Assembly (NCBI GenBank): GCA_003049465.1
Contig: PYSS01000069.1
Location: 62,001-126,000, forward strand
Reading direction: 5' to 3'
Length of the DNA stretch: 64,000 nucleotides
Source of the DNA: Magnaporthiopsis rhizophila
Lineage: Eukaryota; Ascomycota; Sordariomycetes; Magnaporthales; Magnaporthaceae
The number at the start of each line of letters is the position of its first letter. Within the stretch, counting starts at the first letter, position 1. Below are positions 44,393 to 55,897 of the stretch, piece by piece. A model generated the notes under the pieces. It was not told where the DNA came from, did not search any database, and worked only from the letters and a program-made list of their open reading frames with translations. Both the position numbers and the translations under genes were made by a program.

Positions 44393-46552
44393 ATGGCCAA
44401 GGACAGGGACAGAGACGGGACCGACACATCGGCTCACGGCCAATCAAAACGACCCGCCATGGGCGCCCATCGCGACACCAACGATTCGCAGCACAGCGAG
44501 CATAACGCCCCTCAGCAGCAGGCTAATCCCCCAAATCATCAACAGCACCGCCAAAAGTCCCAGCAGAAATACGTCGTCGGTGGCGGCACCAGCAGGCTCC
44601 ATGGCCGCGTCCCCTCCTCCAAGGCTCTGACAAGACACCACGCCGCAGCGCCCTCAGCAAAGCCCGCCGTCAGGCGTCAATCCTCCCCCTCGCCAGATCC
44701 GGCCGAGCACGCATTTCCCCCAACCGCCGCAGCCGCCGCAGGTCCATCCGGTAGTAGCTCCCACCATCGTCGCGCCTCGTCCGAGCTGAGGCTGTTCGGC
44801 CACCACGCCTCCTCTTCGACGAACCTCAAGAAGAACCTGTCTGCCACGAGCCTGAAGCGCAACCGCTCTCACGCCGACGTCGCCAAGCGCAACGGCAACG
44901 GTGGAGGACCCGGCGGCGGCGGCGGTTCCAGATCCTCAGGAGGCGTGCCATTGAAGCGCTCGCTCTCCAACCCGACCGTCGCCAAGAAGACTGCCAAGAA
45001 CCAAGTCCACTTTGCCCTCGGCACCGGCGACGACGACGAAGACGACGGAGACGAATGGGTTGACGCAAGCTCCTCGGCCTCGCCCTACATCTCGCGCCGT
45101 GGCTCCGTCGTCAGCAGCGGCCACCCGGAATCGAAACCCGATAGCCCAAGTCACCATCACCATCACCATCAACATCAACATCAACATCAACACCATCACC
45201 ACGATCAACAGCAGCAGAACCCTCGTCAGAATCCTCACCCGTCCCAACAGCCTCAACTACACCACCCCGCGTTCGATGCCGACGTTTCGGCTGAGAGCAG
45301 CCCCCGCACGCGCACTCAGTTGTCGCCCAGCCGCGCTCACTCACGCGGACACTCCCAGCAGGGCTCGTTGCCGCCGCCTTCAAAGTTGCTGCAGCGTGTC
45401 CCCTCACAAACCGCCGTGCCAATGATGTCGACCGAGTCCGCCACCGGTGAGTCGGCCTCGGCCGCCGCACATCGTCTGCAGCAGCGCACCTCGGCCCCGG
45501 CCGCAAGCCCCGACTCCAATGCTTCCGCTTTCTCTACCGAGACCGGACTGGCGGCGCCTCGGCGGCGGGGCATGGCCGGCAGCAGTGGCGGTGGTGGCGG
45601 CGATATCACGTCCCGGTTCGTCACCACAAGCAGCCACGGCTCGTCCGGCAACCCGGCCGCAGGGGGCTCGTTCTACACACCGAGCTCCCGAATGTCAAGA
45701 CAGCACGACGAAAACTCGTCACTCCCTGATCGAACCCGGTCGCTCGCAGCCATGGACGAGGCCCAAAAGAGTACGGCACTACGAAACGGGCACCGCCGTG
45801 GTGGCGAGCCATCGTCTCTCACATCGGAGGAGGAAGCCAACAGCGTCATGGGCACGTCGGCCGCCGGGTCCGCGTCATCAAGAGCTCGATTGTCGATGCC
45901 GTACATGGCACAGCCGGCCGAGAAGAGTCGTACTCAACAGAAGCTTAACTTGCAACGAGCCAGTTCGACACTCGAGCCGAACCCCCACCACCTCCCCCAT
46001 CATCAAGGCCCCGCGGCCAGCCCGCTGGTCGGCGGAGCGGGCTACGACACGCGGGACCCGCGAGTAGGCAAGCTCCTGGACCGCGCCGGCATGGAATACA
46101 TGGTGGTGCGCCGGTATCAGAATCCGGTAGCCCGCAGCCTTGTGCGGTTGTCACACATCCCCGGCGCCGACAAGAGTCGACGGATCCCTCTGCCCAACGG
46201 CGGCGGCCCCGGACACGCCAAACGCCACTCGGACTATGCCGCAGTTGGTGCGGCCTCGAGGCTCAGCCAGAGCTACCGGGAGCAAGGCACGTCCCGGCCC
46301 GGTTCTTCTGCCGCCGCAGTGGGCGGCATCAGCACCAAGCCGGGTCCCCCGCGGAGAGCCTGGTCCTCCATCAGAGCCAACGGGGCCAACTCGAGCGCGG
46401 AAACGGACGACGGCGGCGTCCGGCCGTTACACGGTGGCGGAGAGGGCCTTAGCGGGGCCAGTCTGGTGGACGGCGAGGAAGACGACGGCACGCTGGCGCT
46501 GCTGCGGAATATGTGGGAGAAGAACATGGACTTGAGCGCCAGCCAGGAGTAG
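44393..46552 (+). CDS. TORC1 subunit TCO89-like protein
   Basis: Probable fungal TCO89-domain protein, a non-catalytic subunit of TOR complex 1 at the vacuole that links nutrient state to growth. It is a single frame; I start at ATG 44393 (719 aa, good context gtcATGGcc), while an in-frame ATG at 44261 would add 44 residues. Blocks recalled from filamentous-fungal TCO89 proteins are present: SKALTRHH near the N-terminus, STNLKKNLSATSLKRNRSHA, KRSLSNPTVAKK, a VHFALG...WVDAS segment, PYISRRGS, PYMAQPAEKSRTQQKLNLQR, and the C-terminal block DPRVGKLLDRAGMEYMVVRR, YQNPVARSLVRL. A His/Gln run (about 45152-45220) and other low-complexity tracts are inserted. The identification is from memory of conserved blocks and not from any catalytic motif. 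A generic basic disordered protein is the alternative. Confidence 0.7.
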   Translation: MAKDRDRDGTDTSAHGQSKRPAMGAHRDTNDSQHSEHNAPQQQANPPNHQQHRQKSQQKYVVGGGTSRLHGRVPSSKALTRHHAAAPSAKPAVRRQSSPSPDPAEHAFPPTAAAAAGPSGSSSHHRRASSELRLFGHHASSSTNLKKNLSATSLKRNRSHADVAKRNGNGGGPGGGGGSRSSGGVPLKRSLSNPTVAKKTAKNQVHFALGTGDDDEDDGDEWVDASSSASPYISRRGSVVSSGHPESKPDSPSHHHHHHQHQHQHQHHHHDQQQQNPRQNPHPSQQPQLHHPAFDADVSAESSPRTRTQLSPSRAHSRGHSQQGSLPPPSKLLQRVPSQTAVPMMSTESATGESASAAAHRLQQRTSAPAASPDSNASAFSTETGLAAPRRRGMAGSSGGGGGDITSRFVTTSSHGSSGNPAAGGSFYTPSSRMSRQHDENSSLPDRTRSLAAMDEAQKSTALRNGHRRGGEPSSLTSEEEANSVMGTSAAGSASSRARLSMPYMAQPAEKSRTQQKLNLQRASSTLEPNPHHLPHHQGPAASPLVGGAGYDTRDPRVGKLLDRAGMEYMVVRRYQNPVARSLVRLSHIPGADKSRRIPLPNGGGPGHAKRHSDYAAVGAASRLSQSYREQGTSRPGSSAAAVGGISTKPGPPRRAWSSIRANGANSSAETDDGGVRPLHGGGEGLSGASLVDGEEDDGTLALLRNMWEKNMDLSASQE
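45150..45222 (+). repeat. CAY/CAR triplet repeat coding His-rich tract
   Basis: Runs of CAC CAT and CAA CAT codons inside the TCO89-like gene encode alternating His and Gln, followed by Gln/Asn. Such tracts vary in length between strains and do not interrupt the frame here. Confidence 0.8.
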
Positions 46553-47630
46553 GGAACCGATGTCGGCGAGGCCATGGTCGATTCCACAGGCGAGCTGCGG
46601 CGCCTTCCCGAGTAGCCGACCACCGGTCCGGAGGGTAGGAAGGACTCCGATCCACGATATTGCATAGCTTCCCAGGGGACCTCGAAGCATTTTCGGTTGC
46701 TATAGCTGGATCCTCTTTCTTTCTTTTTGTGCTCAGGCTATGGGAAGCTGATTATGAAGTCATGATCCCTCCTCGTTCTACTGATTCCTAATTCGCTTTT
46801 TCTTCTACTGTATTTTTCCTTTTTCTTTTTTCTTCCCATTTTACTGCGAAAGACTGCTAGAAAGAGCCATTGAGCGCACACAGCACACAGGCGTTACTGC
46901 ATGGGCTCTTGGGACAGGGAAGGAGCAGAAGGAAAGAGTATCGAGATTGAACTTGGTCCTTGGGATGAGCTTTGATTACAACTCCTGCTATCGGGCATTC
47001 GTAGCATACATAATCGTGAACTACTTCAACGTCGGACCTGCTATTATGAGGCTCGGCTCTTGTCTGCTGACTATGGGAAAAGCGGCAGGACAGGAGATGA
47101 TGACTTTGTATCAAGAGCCCTATAATTCAGTTTAACTTGCAATAAAGCGTCCATCTTGCAAACCATTTGCTGGGAATGTGGGCTCCCGTGTATACGGGCA
47201 GTGCTCGGCACCAGATACCCTTTCTCCATCATTTAACCCTGGCGCCCTACGGGTACCCAAAACCCAAAAGGAGAATGGGACTTGTGAGGTGTAGACTCGA
47301 TTACGTAACTCGTCGCTTTCCCAGCCTTGACGTCGCGGTGGGGACGTTATATGTGATTGAAAAGAGCCCCAGCTCCTGCCCGCGTTCCAGGCACTAGCGC
47401 GGTTGCCACTTCTTTCCGTCGTGCCTCCTCAGTACCTAATATTTTCCGCTCGTTTCCATCAATCCTCAGTCCCCCACGTCACTACCTCATCCTTGATAAC
47501 GACCGTAAATTTCCGCCTCGAGAGAGATCCATTACCAATATCCCAAGCTTAGCTTGATACATTACCGTGTCTGTTCCACCATCTGCTTCTTCTGCCTTTT
47601 GTTGCCCTCTCTGAACCGAAATCAGTCGCG
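46553..47630. other. intergenic between the TCO89-like and Tudor genes
   Basis: About 1.1 kb. The left part is T-rich (46720-46850) and probably the 3' end of the upstream gene; the right part is the promoter of the Tudor gene. No gene was recognised. Confidence 0.5.
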
Positions 47631-48864
47631 ATGGATCTCCAGAAGTACGAGGCCGAGAAGGCCGGCTTCCTCGAGCAGGTGAGATTGGCTCATATCCACG
47701 CGCGCTTTGCGCCGCGCATCATCTTTCATTGCGCCACTGACGCCTTCTTCTTTCCTGTTTAGTTGGAGGTGATTGTCCAGGGCCTTGAGGACGACCCCGA
47801 CAACCATGAACTGCTTGTGCTCAAAGGCGAGGTCGAAGAGGCACTGCAGCTGTGCAACGAGCAAATCGCCGAGCTCCAGCCGGCGAAACCATCAACACCC
47901 CCGACTCCCAAGGCGCCAGCGCTCCCTGCCTCCAACCCGGCCGCGGAGCAGCAAAAGTCGCGCGCCGGCAATGCTGTTGCCTCGCACAAGTCGGGCCCCG
48001 CCCCGCCCGCTCCAGCTGACAAGGAGCCCGAGCCCGAGATGTTGTACCACGTCAACGACAACGTCATGGCCAAGTGGCTGTCGGGCGACAAGGCCTTCTA
48101 CCCTGCCCGCATCACCTCTGTCACGGGCTCGTCCACTGCGCCCATCTACACGGTCAAGTTCAAGAGCTACGACACGGTCGAGACGCTCCGCGGCCGCGAC
48201 ATCCGTCCCATCGCCCCCTCGTCGTCGTCGTCGACCACGGGCCAGAAGCGCAAGGCTGACGGCACCCCGGTCGCCGGCGCGACCACGCCCGAGCTGCCTC
48301 AGGCCGCCATCCCCCCGCCGCAGCCGACTGCCTACTCGACCGCCGCCCAAAAGCCCATCGTGTCGAGGAGCGACAACGGCATCGTCCTGTCGGTCTCGGC
48401 GACCCGCTACGTCCAGCCCCAGGGCGGCGTAGGCGAGGGAGCCGAGAAGACGGCCGATGCCGCCGCCGCCGAGACCGCCAAGCCGGTCAAGAAGTTCAAG
48501 AAGATCAAGGCGACCAAGGAGCTTGAGAAGGGCAAGTCCAACTGGCAGGACTTCAACAACAAGTCGAAGTTCGGCAAGTCCCAGAAGAAGGACAGCATGT
48601 TCCGAACGCCCGAGGGAATCCACGGACGAGGTAAGCGCGGGTCCCCACAGGTTTTCTTTTTCTTTATTTTTTTTTTTCCTATAATTATTTTTTATTTCTT
48701 TTTATTATTATTTTGTATTCTTTTTTTGCAAGAACCGGTCATCGACAGGATTTGCTAACAACCTCTTTTTTCTTCTAGTTGGATTCACCGGATCCGGGCA
48801 CCCCATGCGCAAAGATCCCACGCGCACCCGCCACGTGTACCAACAAAATGAGGATCTCGACTAA
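47631..48864 (+). CDS. Tudor-domain splicing factor (SPF30/SMNDC1-like)
   Basis: A nuclear protein related to survival-of-motor-neuron splicing factor 30, needed for spliceosome assembly through Tudor binding to dimethylarginine in Sm proteins. Three exons (47631-47678, 47763-48630, 48779-48864) give 333 aa. The N-terminal helix is MDLQKYEAEKAGFLEQ/LEVI and continues with LEDDPDNHELLVLKGEVEEA, the SPF30 signature. The Tudor domain lies at about 109-165 (VNDNVMAKWLSGDKAFYPAR, IYTVKFKSYDTVETLRGRDI). A basic lysine-rich segment (KKFKKIKATKELEKGKSNW) and QDFNNKSKFGKSQKKDSMFR follow, matching the SPF30 C-terminal region. The last exon ends GFTGSGHPMRKDPTRTRHVY. The third exon was chosen because it restores this conserved ending. 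Confidence 0.9.
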
Positions 48865-49631
48865 CTCGGAGCTTGTGATCAGACGCCGGCTCGCCCGAGG
48901 ATATCTCTCTCATCAGAGATATCTACCTGACAGAGATGCGGCATCTCTTTGCGAAAACGGCGCCTCGACTACGAGGCTTTACGAAGCGAATCCTTTTGTT
49001 CCTCGATCCTTGTTTGGCCATCCCACGGCATTGGACTTGTCATCATAAGGAGTTGGGCGTTTTACGGTGTTGGTGGATGGATTTGGGTCGGATGTTTGTC
49101 ATGATGATACACATGGTAACACGCAACCTCGAGTTCTTGAGACCGGCGGCTAACTTGAGAGCTCGGGCTGAGCGTGCCTCTTTGGGGCCACGCCAGCCCT
49201 ACAGCACAAGCGCTCCGGCGCAACTCCTTTTTTGCTTTGGGAGGTTGTGGTGAGATTCAATGTTTCGACTTCCCCATACATACCCCGATGGTTGGTATCA
49301 TATCGCGTTCTTTTTCTTTGTTGATCTTCTTTACAATCGTGTTAGATTAGTTGGTTGCTCTTCACAGGGTTTGGCACACTGGCGCCATATGTTCCGCCAT
49401 CACCTTCCTTCGAAGGGATTTTGGAACGAGCCAGATGCCTAGTGGACTTGATTTTTGTAAATGATCAAGCTGATATCCCTTCTCAGCACCTTGTGAACTC
49501 TTCAAATCAAATCAAGCCATGCCTTGCCATTCTGGTGCGGTATACGTGGTTTATCTTTTTTCAACTTTTTGTTTTATTTGTGATCGTTGTGTGTTTGCCC
49601 GCTTGCCCTTCTCCCCCGGCTGATGCCGTCG
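48865..49631. other. convergent 3' regions of the Tudor and FBP1 genes
   Basis: About 770 bp between facing stop codons, T-rich in places. No coding signal was found. Confidence 0.5.
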
Positions 49632-50848
49632 TTATTTGTGGAAGGACTTGACCTTCTCAACCTCGTCCCAACTGCCCATAAAGATGCCGGACCTATCGTG
49701 GATGTGCTCGGGGACAACTTCGAGCATACGGGTCATTTTGCTGTTGAGGGCTTGGCCGCCGGCTGAAGCAGAGAAAGGTGATCTGTCAGTCCCTGATCGT
49801 CTCGGTACAAGGATAGGGAAAGGACGGTAACAGAAGGCGACGAGGGACAACGAAAAACAAAGAGACTTACCATTCTCAAAAACCATGGCCATCGGGGCGC
49901 ACTCGTACAGGATGCGGAGCTTGCCCTTGGGGCTCTTCTTGTCGGCCGGGTAGGCAAAGATGCCGCCGTAGAGCAGGGTCCGGTAGGCGTCGGCCACCAT
50001 GCTGCCAATGTACCTGGCGCTGTATGGTTTCCCGTCAGGACCGCCCTGGGGCTGCTTGAGCGACTCGAAGTAGCCCTTGACGTGGTCCTCCCAGTAGAGC
50101 GAGTTCCCCTCGTTGACTGAGTAGATTGCGCGCGAGCGCGGGATGCGCATGTCCGGGTGCGTGAGGATGAACTCGCCAAACGAGTTGTCGAGCGTGAAGC
50201 CGTTGACGCCGCCGCCGCGCATCGTCATGACCAGCTGGGCCGAGGCGCCGTACATTGTGAAGCCGGCGGCGACCAGCTCGGTGCCCGGCTTGAGAATGTC
50301 CTCCTTGGTCCCGGCGCTACCGTCGGCGAGCTTGTGGATGCCAAAGATGGTGCCGACCGACACGCCCGCGTCCAGGTTGGAGCTGCCGTCGATGGGGTCG
50401 CAGGCGACGGCGTAGCGGGCGTCGCCGTTGCCCTTGAAGAAGATGACGTTCTCCTCCTCCTCCGACACGAGCAGCGCGCACTTGCCCGACGACCGCATGG
50501 CCTCGATGAAGATGTCGTTGCCGATCACGTCGAGCTTCTTCTGCTCGTCGCCCGTCGTGTTGGCCGACCCCGCCAGCCCCGTCAGGTTGACGAGCGTGGC
50601 GCGCCGGATGTAGTAGGCGATGGCTTTGAAGGAGAACTGGAGGGCGTGGCAGAGCAATCTGTGGTTGGTCCGTCAGTTGTTTTGGCATGCATGCATCTTC
50701 ACGCTATAACTAAACAGACGTACGTAAAGTCTCCAGTCGCCTCCTTGTGCTTCGCCTGCTCCTCCGTCAGGAACCTGGTCAGGGTCACGATGTTGGTGTT
50801 GACCTTCTCGGGCACCGGGGCGCTGCCATTGCCATTGCTCTCAGCCAT
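49632..50848 (-). CDS. FBP1: fructose-1,6-bisphosphatase
   Basis: The cytosolic gluconeogenic enzyme that hydrolyses fructose 1,6-bisphosphate to fructose 6-phosphate. Three exons (50848-50724, 50658-49871, 49762-49632) give 347 aa, the normal length. Motifs in order: VTLTRFLTEEQ near the N-terminus, LLCHALQFSFKAIAYYIRRA, KLDVIGNDIF, VSEEEENVIFF with the metal-binding acidic residues, the phosphatase signature CDPIDGSSNLD, and RYIGSMVADAYRTLLYGGIF and YPADKKSPKGKLRILYECAP around the substrate site. The C-terminus is SGIFMGSWDEVEKVKSF. The gene diverges from PEX11 across 1.65 kb. Glucose repression is expected from the family and cannot be read from this sequence, though two inverted repeats lie upstream. 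Confidence 0.96.
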
Positions 50849-52500
50849 GGTGGGCAGTCTGGAAACTGTACTGGTACAAAGAGTTTACAAAGGGATGTGT
50901 AGAAAAAGAAAGGGTATGGTAAGGTTTCACAGTGGAAAAAGGGATGGAAAAGGGATCTCGGGACTAGCGAGATGGAAGAAGATGAAGAAGATCGAGGGAC
51001 GGCGACGAAGTTATGGCGGGGAAAGATTAACGAACCACTCGGGAGAGCGGCTCTGGGACCAAAGGAGAGGAAGAAAAAAAAAAGGCAGGGTCTATCCCAC
51101 TTATCAAGTAATCGCCCCGAACTCTCGGGCAGGAGGAAAGCGGGCGTGACGATGGCTTGACAGCAGAGCCAAAAAGGTGCCCCGCATCGAGGGAGCTACT
51201 AGTAACGCGCGCCGAGGATGCGGCTATTCGAGGCAGCCGGTTGCTCCAATGGGAGAGAAGGGCCTTGGAGCAGCCGGCACCTGTCGAACGGCCTAGTCAG
51301 GTACTGTACAGGTTATCAGCATGGAGAGGCAGGTCACTCGAGTGGGAACTCGGCGATTGGGGGAAGCCAGCAGAGCTCTCGTCTGCAGACCAAGAGGATT
51401 TCCCGGGATGACGTACAGAGTCATCCCCACCCTGGACTTCGGCAATGGGCCGAGCCCAGCCGTGGAGGCTGGGCCGTCGTCTGGGAGTATTCTGGAAAGG
51501 GTATTTCCGCTTCGTGACGGACGAGTAGGTACCTGGGTAGCACCCAGGTAGGTGTATGCCCGGTTACCCATGTTGAGCGGATGGCCATCTGATCAGACGT
51601 GGCGCTTCTCCGCCTTTATTCAAGACGGGGAAAAAAAAAATACTGAGCACGTGCCCCTGAGATCCCTTGGCATGGATCCTCTCCCTGGGTAGAAACGTAA
51701 AAGCGGTCGACTTGTAACCATGGCTGCAGGCGTGTCGGTGTAGCAAAGGAGACAGCTGGGGTATGGAGGAACAAGCAACCTATGTATATACAACGCGTCC
51801 CAGCGCTTTGAGCAAGACCCGATCGAATTCCCGACCTGGTCGTGAAATTCCAGACCCCAGCCGTTGAGACCCTGCTGGCTCCCCACCCACCAATGACGGG
51901 CACGGACCATTCCGCAGACGTGAAAGTGCTGCCGGAACGGACCTCGGCATGTGTGGCCTTGGGTCTGGGGAATTTGCATGACGGTGGGATTGAACTTGCG
52001 AAACGTTCGGCCTCTAGGTTTGATGCTAATGCCCGTGATGCGCGCAGCAGTTAGCAGGCTTTATAGATTTTATGGCATGCCAGAGGTTAGAGCATTCCAT
52101 TCAGCGACTTTGGCTTCTCCTGCATTTCTTTGGTTGATCAATGAAAACTGTCTTGTGGTTGAGGGAGACTCCCTAGGTTGGTGCAATCCAATTTGGCTGG
52201 AGGGGTAAACTAAACGGCCGAGCTCCCCCTGATTGCGACAGCCAGTACGACATAGCCCGTCGCAGCAGAGCATGCATGTGCTCCAAACCTTGGCACGCCC
52301 ATTAGTCCGTAGTCCCGTCCATCGGAACGCTCCAACCGACGTTTGTTCTTTCGCAACCGAAGAGAAGTGACAGAGAGAAGAGCAACTCGCAACAGCTTCC
52401 TTCCAATCATTGTCTAGACACGAACACAACCGACCGACATCCCGCGAAGCCCGACGCTCCTCCACAGTCTCGTAACTACACGCACCCGTAAGCCGACAAA
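50849..52500. other. divergent intergenic region between FBP1 and PEX11
   Basis: About 1.65 kb without a gene. It holds two inverted repeats: GCCGGTTGCTCCAA (51236-51249) against TTGGAGCAGCCGGC (51265-51278), with one mismatch, and ACCTGGGT (51531-51538) against ACCCAGGT (51542-51549). They lie about 390-700 bp upstream of the FBP1 start and could be binding sites or chance. Confidence 0.5.
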
Positions 52501-53288
52501 ATGGTCGCCGACGCGCTCATCTACCACCCTTCGGTGTCGCACTACCTCAAGTTCGTCGCGACGACGGTCGGGCGCGACAAGCTGCTGCGCACCATCCAGT
52601 ACTTTGCGCGCTTCTACGCCTGGTACCTGCTGCGCACCAACGGCACCCCGGCCGCCGTCGCGCCGTGGGACGCCCTCAAGAAGCAGTTCGGCCTCGTGCG
52701 CAAGGTCATGCGCGTCGGCAAGAACGTCGAGCACTTTCGCGCCGCCGCCGTCGCCGCCGACGCCAAGGCCACCGACCCCATCGTCCGCTACACCTCGGTC
52801 GGCCGCCAGCTCGGCTACGCCGGCTACCTGACCCTCGACATGGCCACCGTCCTCGACGCCGCCGGCGTCCGCCGCTCCTCCGCGACCGCCCGCCTCCAGC
52901 GCGAGGCCTACCGCTTCTGGGCCATGGGCCTGCTCTGCAGCGTCTCGGCCCAGCTGTACGCCCTCTACCGCCTCAACGAGCGCGAGGCCAGGGTCGACCG
53001 CAAGGAGGGCGAGGGCGTCGTCGAGGGGAAGAGGATCGCCCTGTTGGTTTCCTTTTATTTTCTTGTCTTTCGAGGAATCAAGTCACACCCCATGCAGCTA
53101 ACACCTACCGTCTCTTAATCTATAGTGAGCGGACCGCTGCCCGGACGCAGCTCATCTCCGACCTCTGCGACCTGACCATCCCCTTCTCGGCCCTCGGCTG
53201 GGTTGGCTTCGACGACGGCATCGTCGGTATCGCCGGCACCGTCAGCAGCATCCTGGGCGTCATTGCCCAGTGGAAGAAAACTGTCTAA
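52501..53288 (+). CDS. PEX11: peroxisomal membrane protein PEX11
   Basis: A peroxin that elongates and divides peroxisomes through an amphipathic helix. Two exons (52501-53046 and 53130-53288) give 234 aa, typical of fungal PEX11. The N-terminus is MVADALIYHPSVSHYLKFVA, followed by the amphipathic region TTVGRDKLLRTIQYFARFY and KKQFGLVRKVMRVGKNVEHF. The C-terminal part LISDLCDLTIPFSALGW and GIAGTVSSILGVIAQWKK is the conserved membrane region. The intron donor (GTTTCC) is weak. The acceptor at 53129 keeps the frame, while the earlier TAG at 53125 would give an immediate stop in phase 0, so I used the later one. The exon 1 wobble positions are almost all G or C. The neighbour FBP1 also serves non-sugar carbon use, but co-regulation is only a guess. 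Confidence 0.9.
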
Positions 53289-53769
53289 GCCGGTGAAGCG
53301 AGCGAGATTTATTTTGGACAACTCGGAAGAGAGACTATCGGAACCGACGTTTTGGGGTAATGGGGCTTCGAGGGGGGTATTCAAATGATTTCCCGGGAAG
53401 TGTTGGCTATGGTGGAATTCTTTGTTCTTTTTGGTCTTTGCGCGGCTTTCTTGCGCTGCTAGCCTCGTCTTTTCTTATATCTGCCGTCTTTTCCGCGCCT
53501 TTTTACACTGCCTCGATCCGGGATGGGACACGGAACTGATGGCAAAGTCGCGAGCATGTACAACGTGTAAACTGATTTCCTTTGTGATGCGGATTCCCAG
53601 CTTGAGGTCATGACGCCGGTGTCTCTTTGTATATAGTGCTTTCATCTCCTTTTTTTTTTGGGCGAACTGGCGTGTTACTTTTTCCTTTTGAAATCATCTT
53701 GCTGTCCTTTTGTCTCCCATGATTCCCATTGCTCTGGGACCCTCACGACGCAACCTACAGGACCAACGG
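53289..53769. other. convergent 3' regions of PEX11 and the DHA1-type MFS gene
   Basis: About 480 bp with a T run near 53651-53660 and no coding signal. Confidence 0.5.
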
Positions 53770-55897
53770 TCAATCCTCCTCAATCTGGATCTGCCGGTGC
53801 GTCTCTAGACTATAGCACGCAAACGGGCTGCGCCGCCGGAGCCGCTTGCTGAAGCGGATAAATACCCACGGCGCGATGCAGAAGAGCGCCGAAACGGCTG
53901 TCAGTATCGACCCGGCCAAGTTGGCCCCGGGCCCGCGCGGGCCGTACAGCTCATGCGCGATCAGGGGCATCAAACCGGAGACGATGGCGCGGACAAAGGC
54001 CAAGCCCGCAAAGGCCGAGGCGCTGTACAGCAGATACGCGTCCGAGAGGTACGCGCTCAGCGTGTACGCCAGCTCGTTGACCGCGAACCCGACGAGCACC
54101 AGCGCCGCCGTCGGGGCCGCCCAGTGCAGGCCCCGGACCAGCGGCGGGATCGTCCACGAGAACCAGGCCAGGCCGACGGTCAGGGCTGGTGCCGCGATGG
54201 TGAAGCCCATGATTTTATCCTCCCTGCATGTTTGGAAAGAGGTTCCCTGTCAGCCTCTTCTCTACCGAGAAGTGGGGAGACGCAAAGGACGAGAACGTAC
54301 GGCTCGATATGCTCCCCTCTGCGCCGTCTGGTCTTGACGACGCTCATATCCCAGAGGCGCGGGAAGAACGTGAACAGGACGCCAACAGCAATGGCGAGAA
54401 ACGGCAGCGACGCCTCCGTCTCGCTCAGCCCCATGGTCACGTATATGCCCAGCAGACACTCGGCGAAGAGGTAGATGATGCCCCACGAGACGGCCGAGAT
54501 CACCGCGACCATTATCACCAGCGGCTCCGTCAGCAGGATGCGCACCGGCCTGATCACGACGGCTTCGAGAAGTGCTCTGCCGTCCGGGGTAGAGTCCGGG
54601 TTTGACCAGCGCAGGTTGCGGATTCCTCTCTCCTTCTCCAGACGGCGGATTTTGCGCCCCAGCAATCTTTGGCACGCAAAAGGTCAGCCAAACTTCCACC
54701 CGGACGTACGGCATGTAACGTTGCGAAATGGATTCCAAAGCGTCTCACATGCTCGGTCGACTCTCCCGGACCCAGAGCAGGGCCACAAACAGAACCGCCG
54801 TGACGGCCGCCGCGCTTCTGAAAACCCAGCGCCAGCCACCAGCGCCATCAGCAGCCGCCGAGATGTAGGCGGCGTACACGGGGCCGAAGCACAGCCCCGC
54901 CGTCGTGCCGGCGTTCCACAGCACCACGACCCAGACGCGGGCGCGGGCGTTGAACATGTCCTCGACGCTCCCGGCCACCACGACGCTGGGCGCGGCCGAG
55001 GCCAGGCCGCTGACGAACCGGCCGACGTAGACGGCCGCGCTCGGCTCGGCCGTCACGACCAGGCTGAAGAGGCTGAAGGCGGCGCACGAGACGAGGTAGG
55101 GCCATTTTCGCCCCACGATCTCGGAGAAGGGTGGGATGACGCAGCCGCCGATGGCTTGGCCTAATTGGTACCTTTTTTTTTTCCGGACACAAGGTCAGTG
55201 GTGGCGTGCATCCTGTGTGTCTGATGTAATCAGGGGAGCTCGTTTTTTGACTGGCTAGCTTGCCCGTCCATCTCGCACTCCCGGCTCGGACTTTGGAGGT
55301 GCGAGATTTGAGACACCAGACTATGCCTCGCGAGGGGTAGATTCGTAACGAGTTTGCCAGCTCAGGCTAGGCGCGCGTGTCTCACATGAAGGTAAAAGCA
55401 ATGAGCGATTGCCTCGGCCCAAAGCCGTACTCGGCGGCCGCGCGATCCGCCACGGAAGCCTAGGAGCGAGCAGCGCTGGAGGTCAGCCGGCCATCTTCTC
55501 TTTGATTATTGGAATCCTGGCGGCTTGGGCTGACTCCTGTGGTACTTATGACCGTTCTGCGGGCGAGGAGGGACATCAGTCATCGTGTTTGGGTGGTCAG
55601 GAAAAAAACAGGTAATCCCAGGATCGGAATGGCTCACGTATAAAACTCCAACAGGATGATGATGGTCGTGTCAAACGTCTTTCTCGCTGTTGACCAGTTC
55701 CGCGGGTGGTCTGGGCTGTCGGGTTTCCAGCACACCCTGCCGTCTTGCTTTGTGGTCAGTCCATATTCTGCGAGTACGGCGTTGATGTCGTCCCCGCGGG
55801 CTACAGCAACGGAGGTGCGAGTGGGTGTCTTTTGGCTCTCGCCTGCTTGCGTGTCGACTGCCTCGTCTGAGGACGAGGGCGTGTTCGCGTCGCCCAT
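53770..55897 (-). pseudogene. DHA1-type MFS transporter gene with an in-frame stop codon
   Basis: A drug:H+ antiporter-like MFS gene. The best splice model has five exons (55897-55638, 55475-55386, 55171-54749, 54666-54301, 54223-53770), all phase 2 and all with consensus ends, for 531 codons. Exon 1 has the family lead-in PDSPDHPRNWSTARKTFDT. Exon 2 gives AEYGFGPRQSLIAFTFM, exon 3 QLGQAIGGCVIPPFSEIVGR and the arginine-rich WVRESRPS, exon 4 LLGRKIRRLEKERGIRNL and LLTEPLVIMVAV, and exon 5 the last membrane segments. Codon 92, in exon 2 at 55460-55462, is TAG, which would stop translation after the first membrane segment begins. The alternative acceptor that skips this stop shifts the frame. 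The other four exons are intact, so loss is recent, or the base is an assembly error, or splicing differs from my model. Confidence 0.7.

Noticed and set aside
53126..53129. Acceptor TATAG at 53121-53125 for the PEX11 intron
   Set aside because: With the phase-0 donor it gives an immediate TGA. The acceptor four bases later keeps the frame and the conserved C-terminus.
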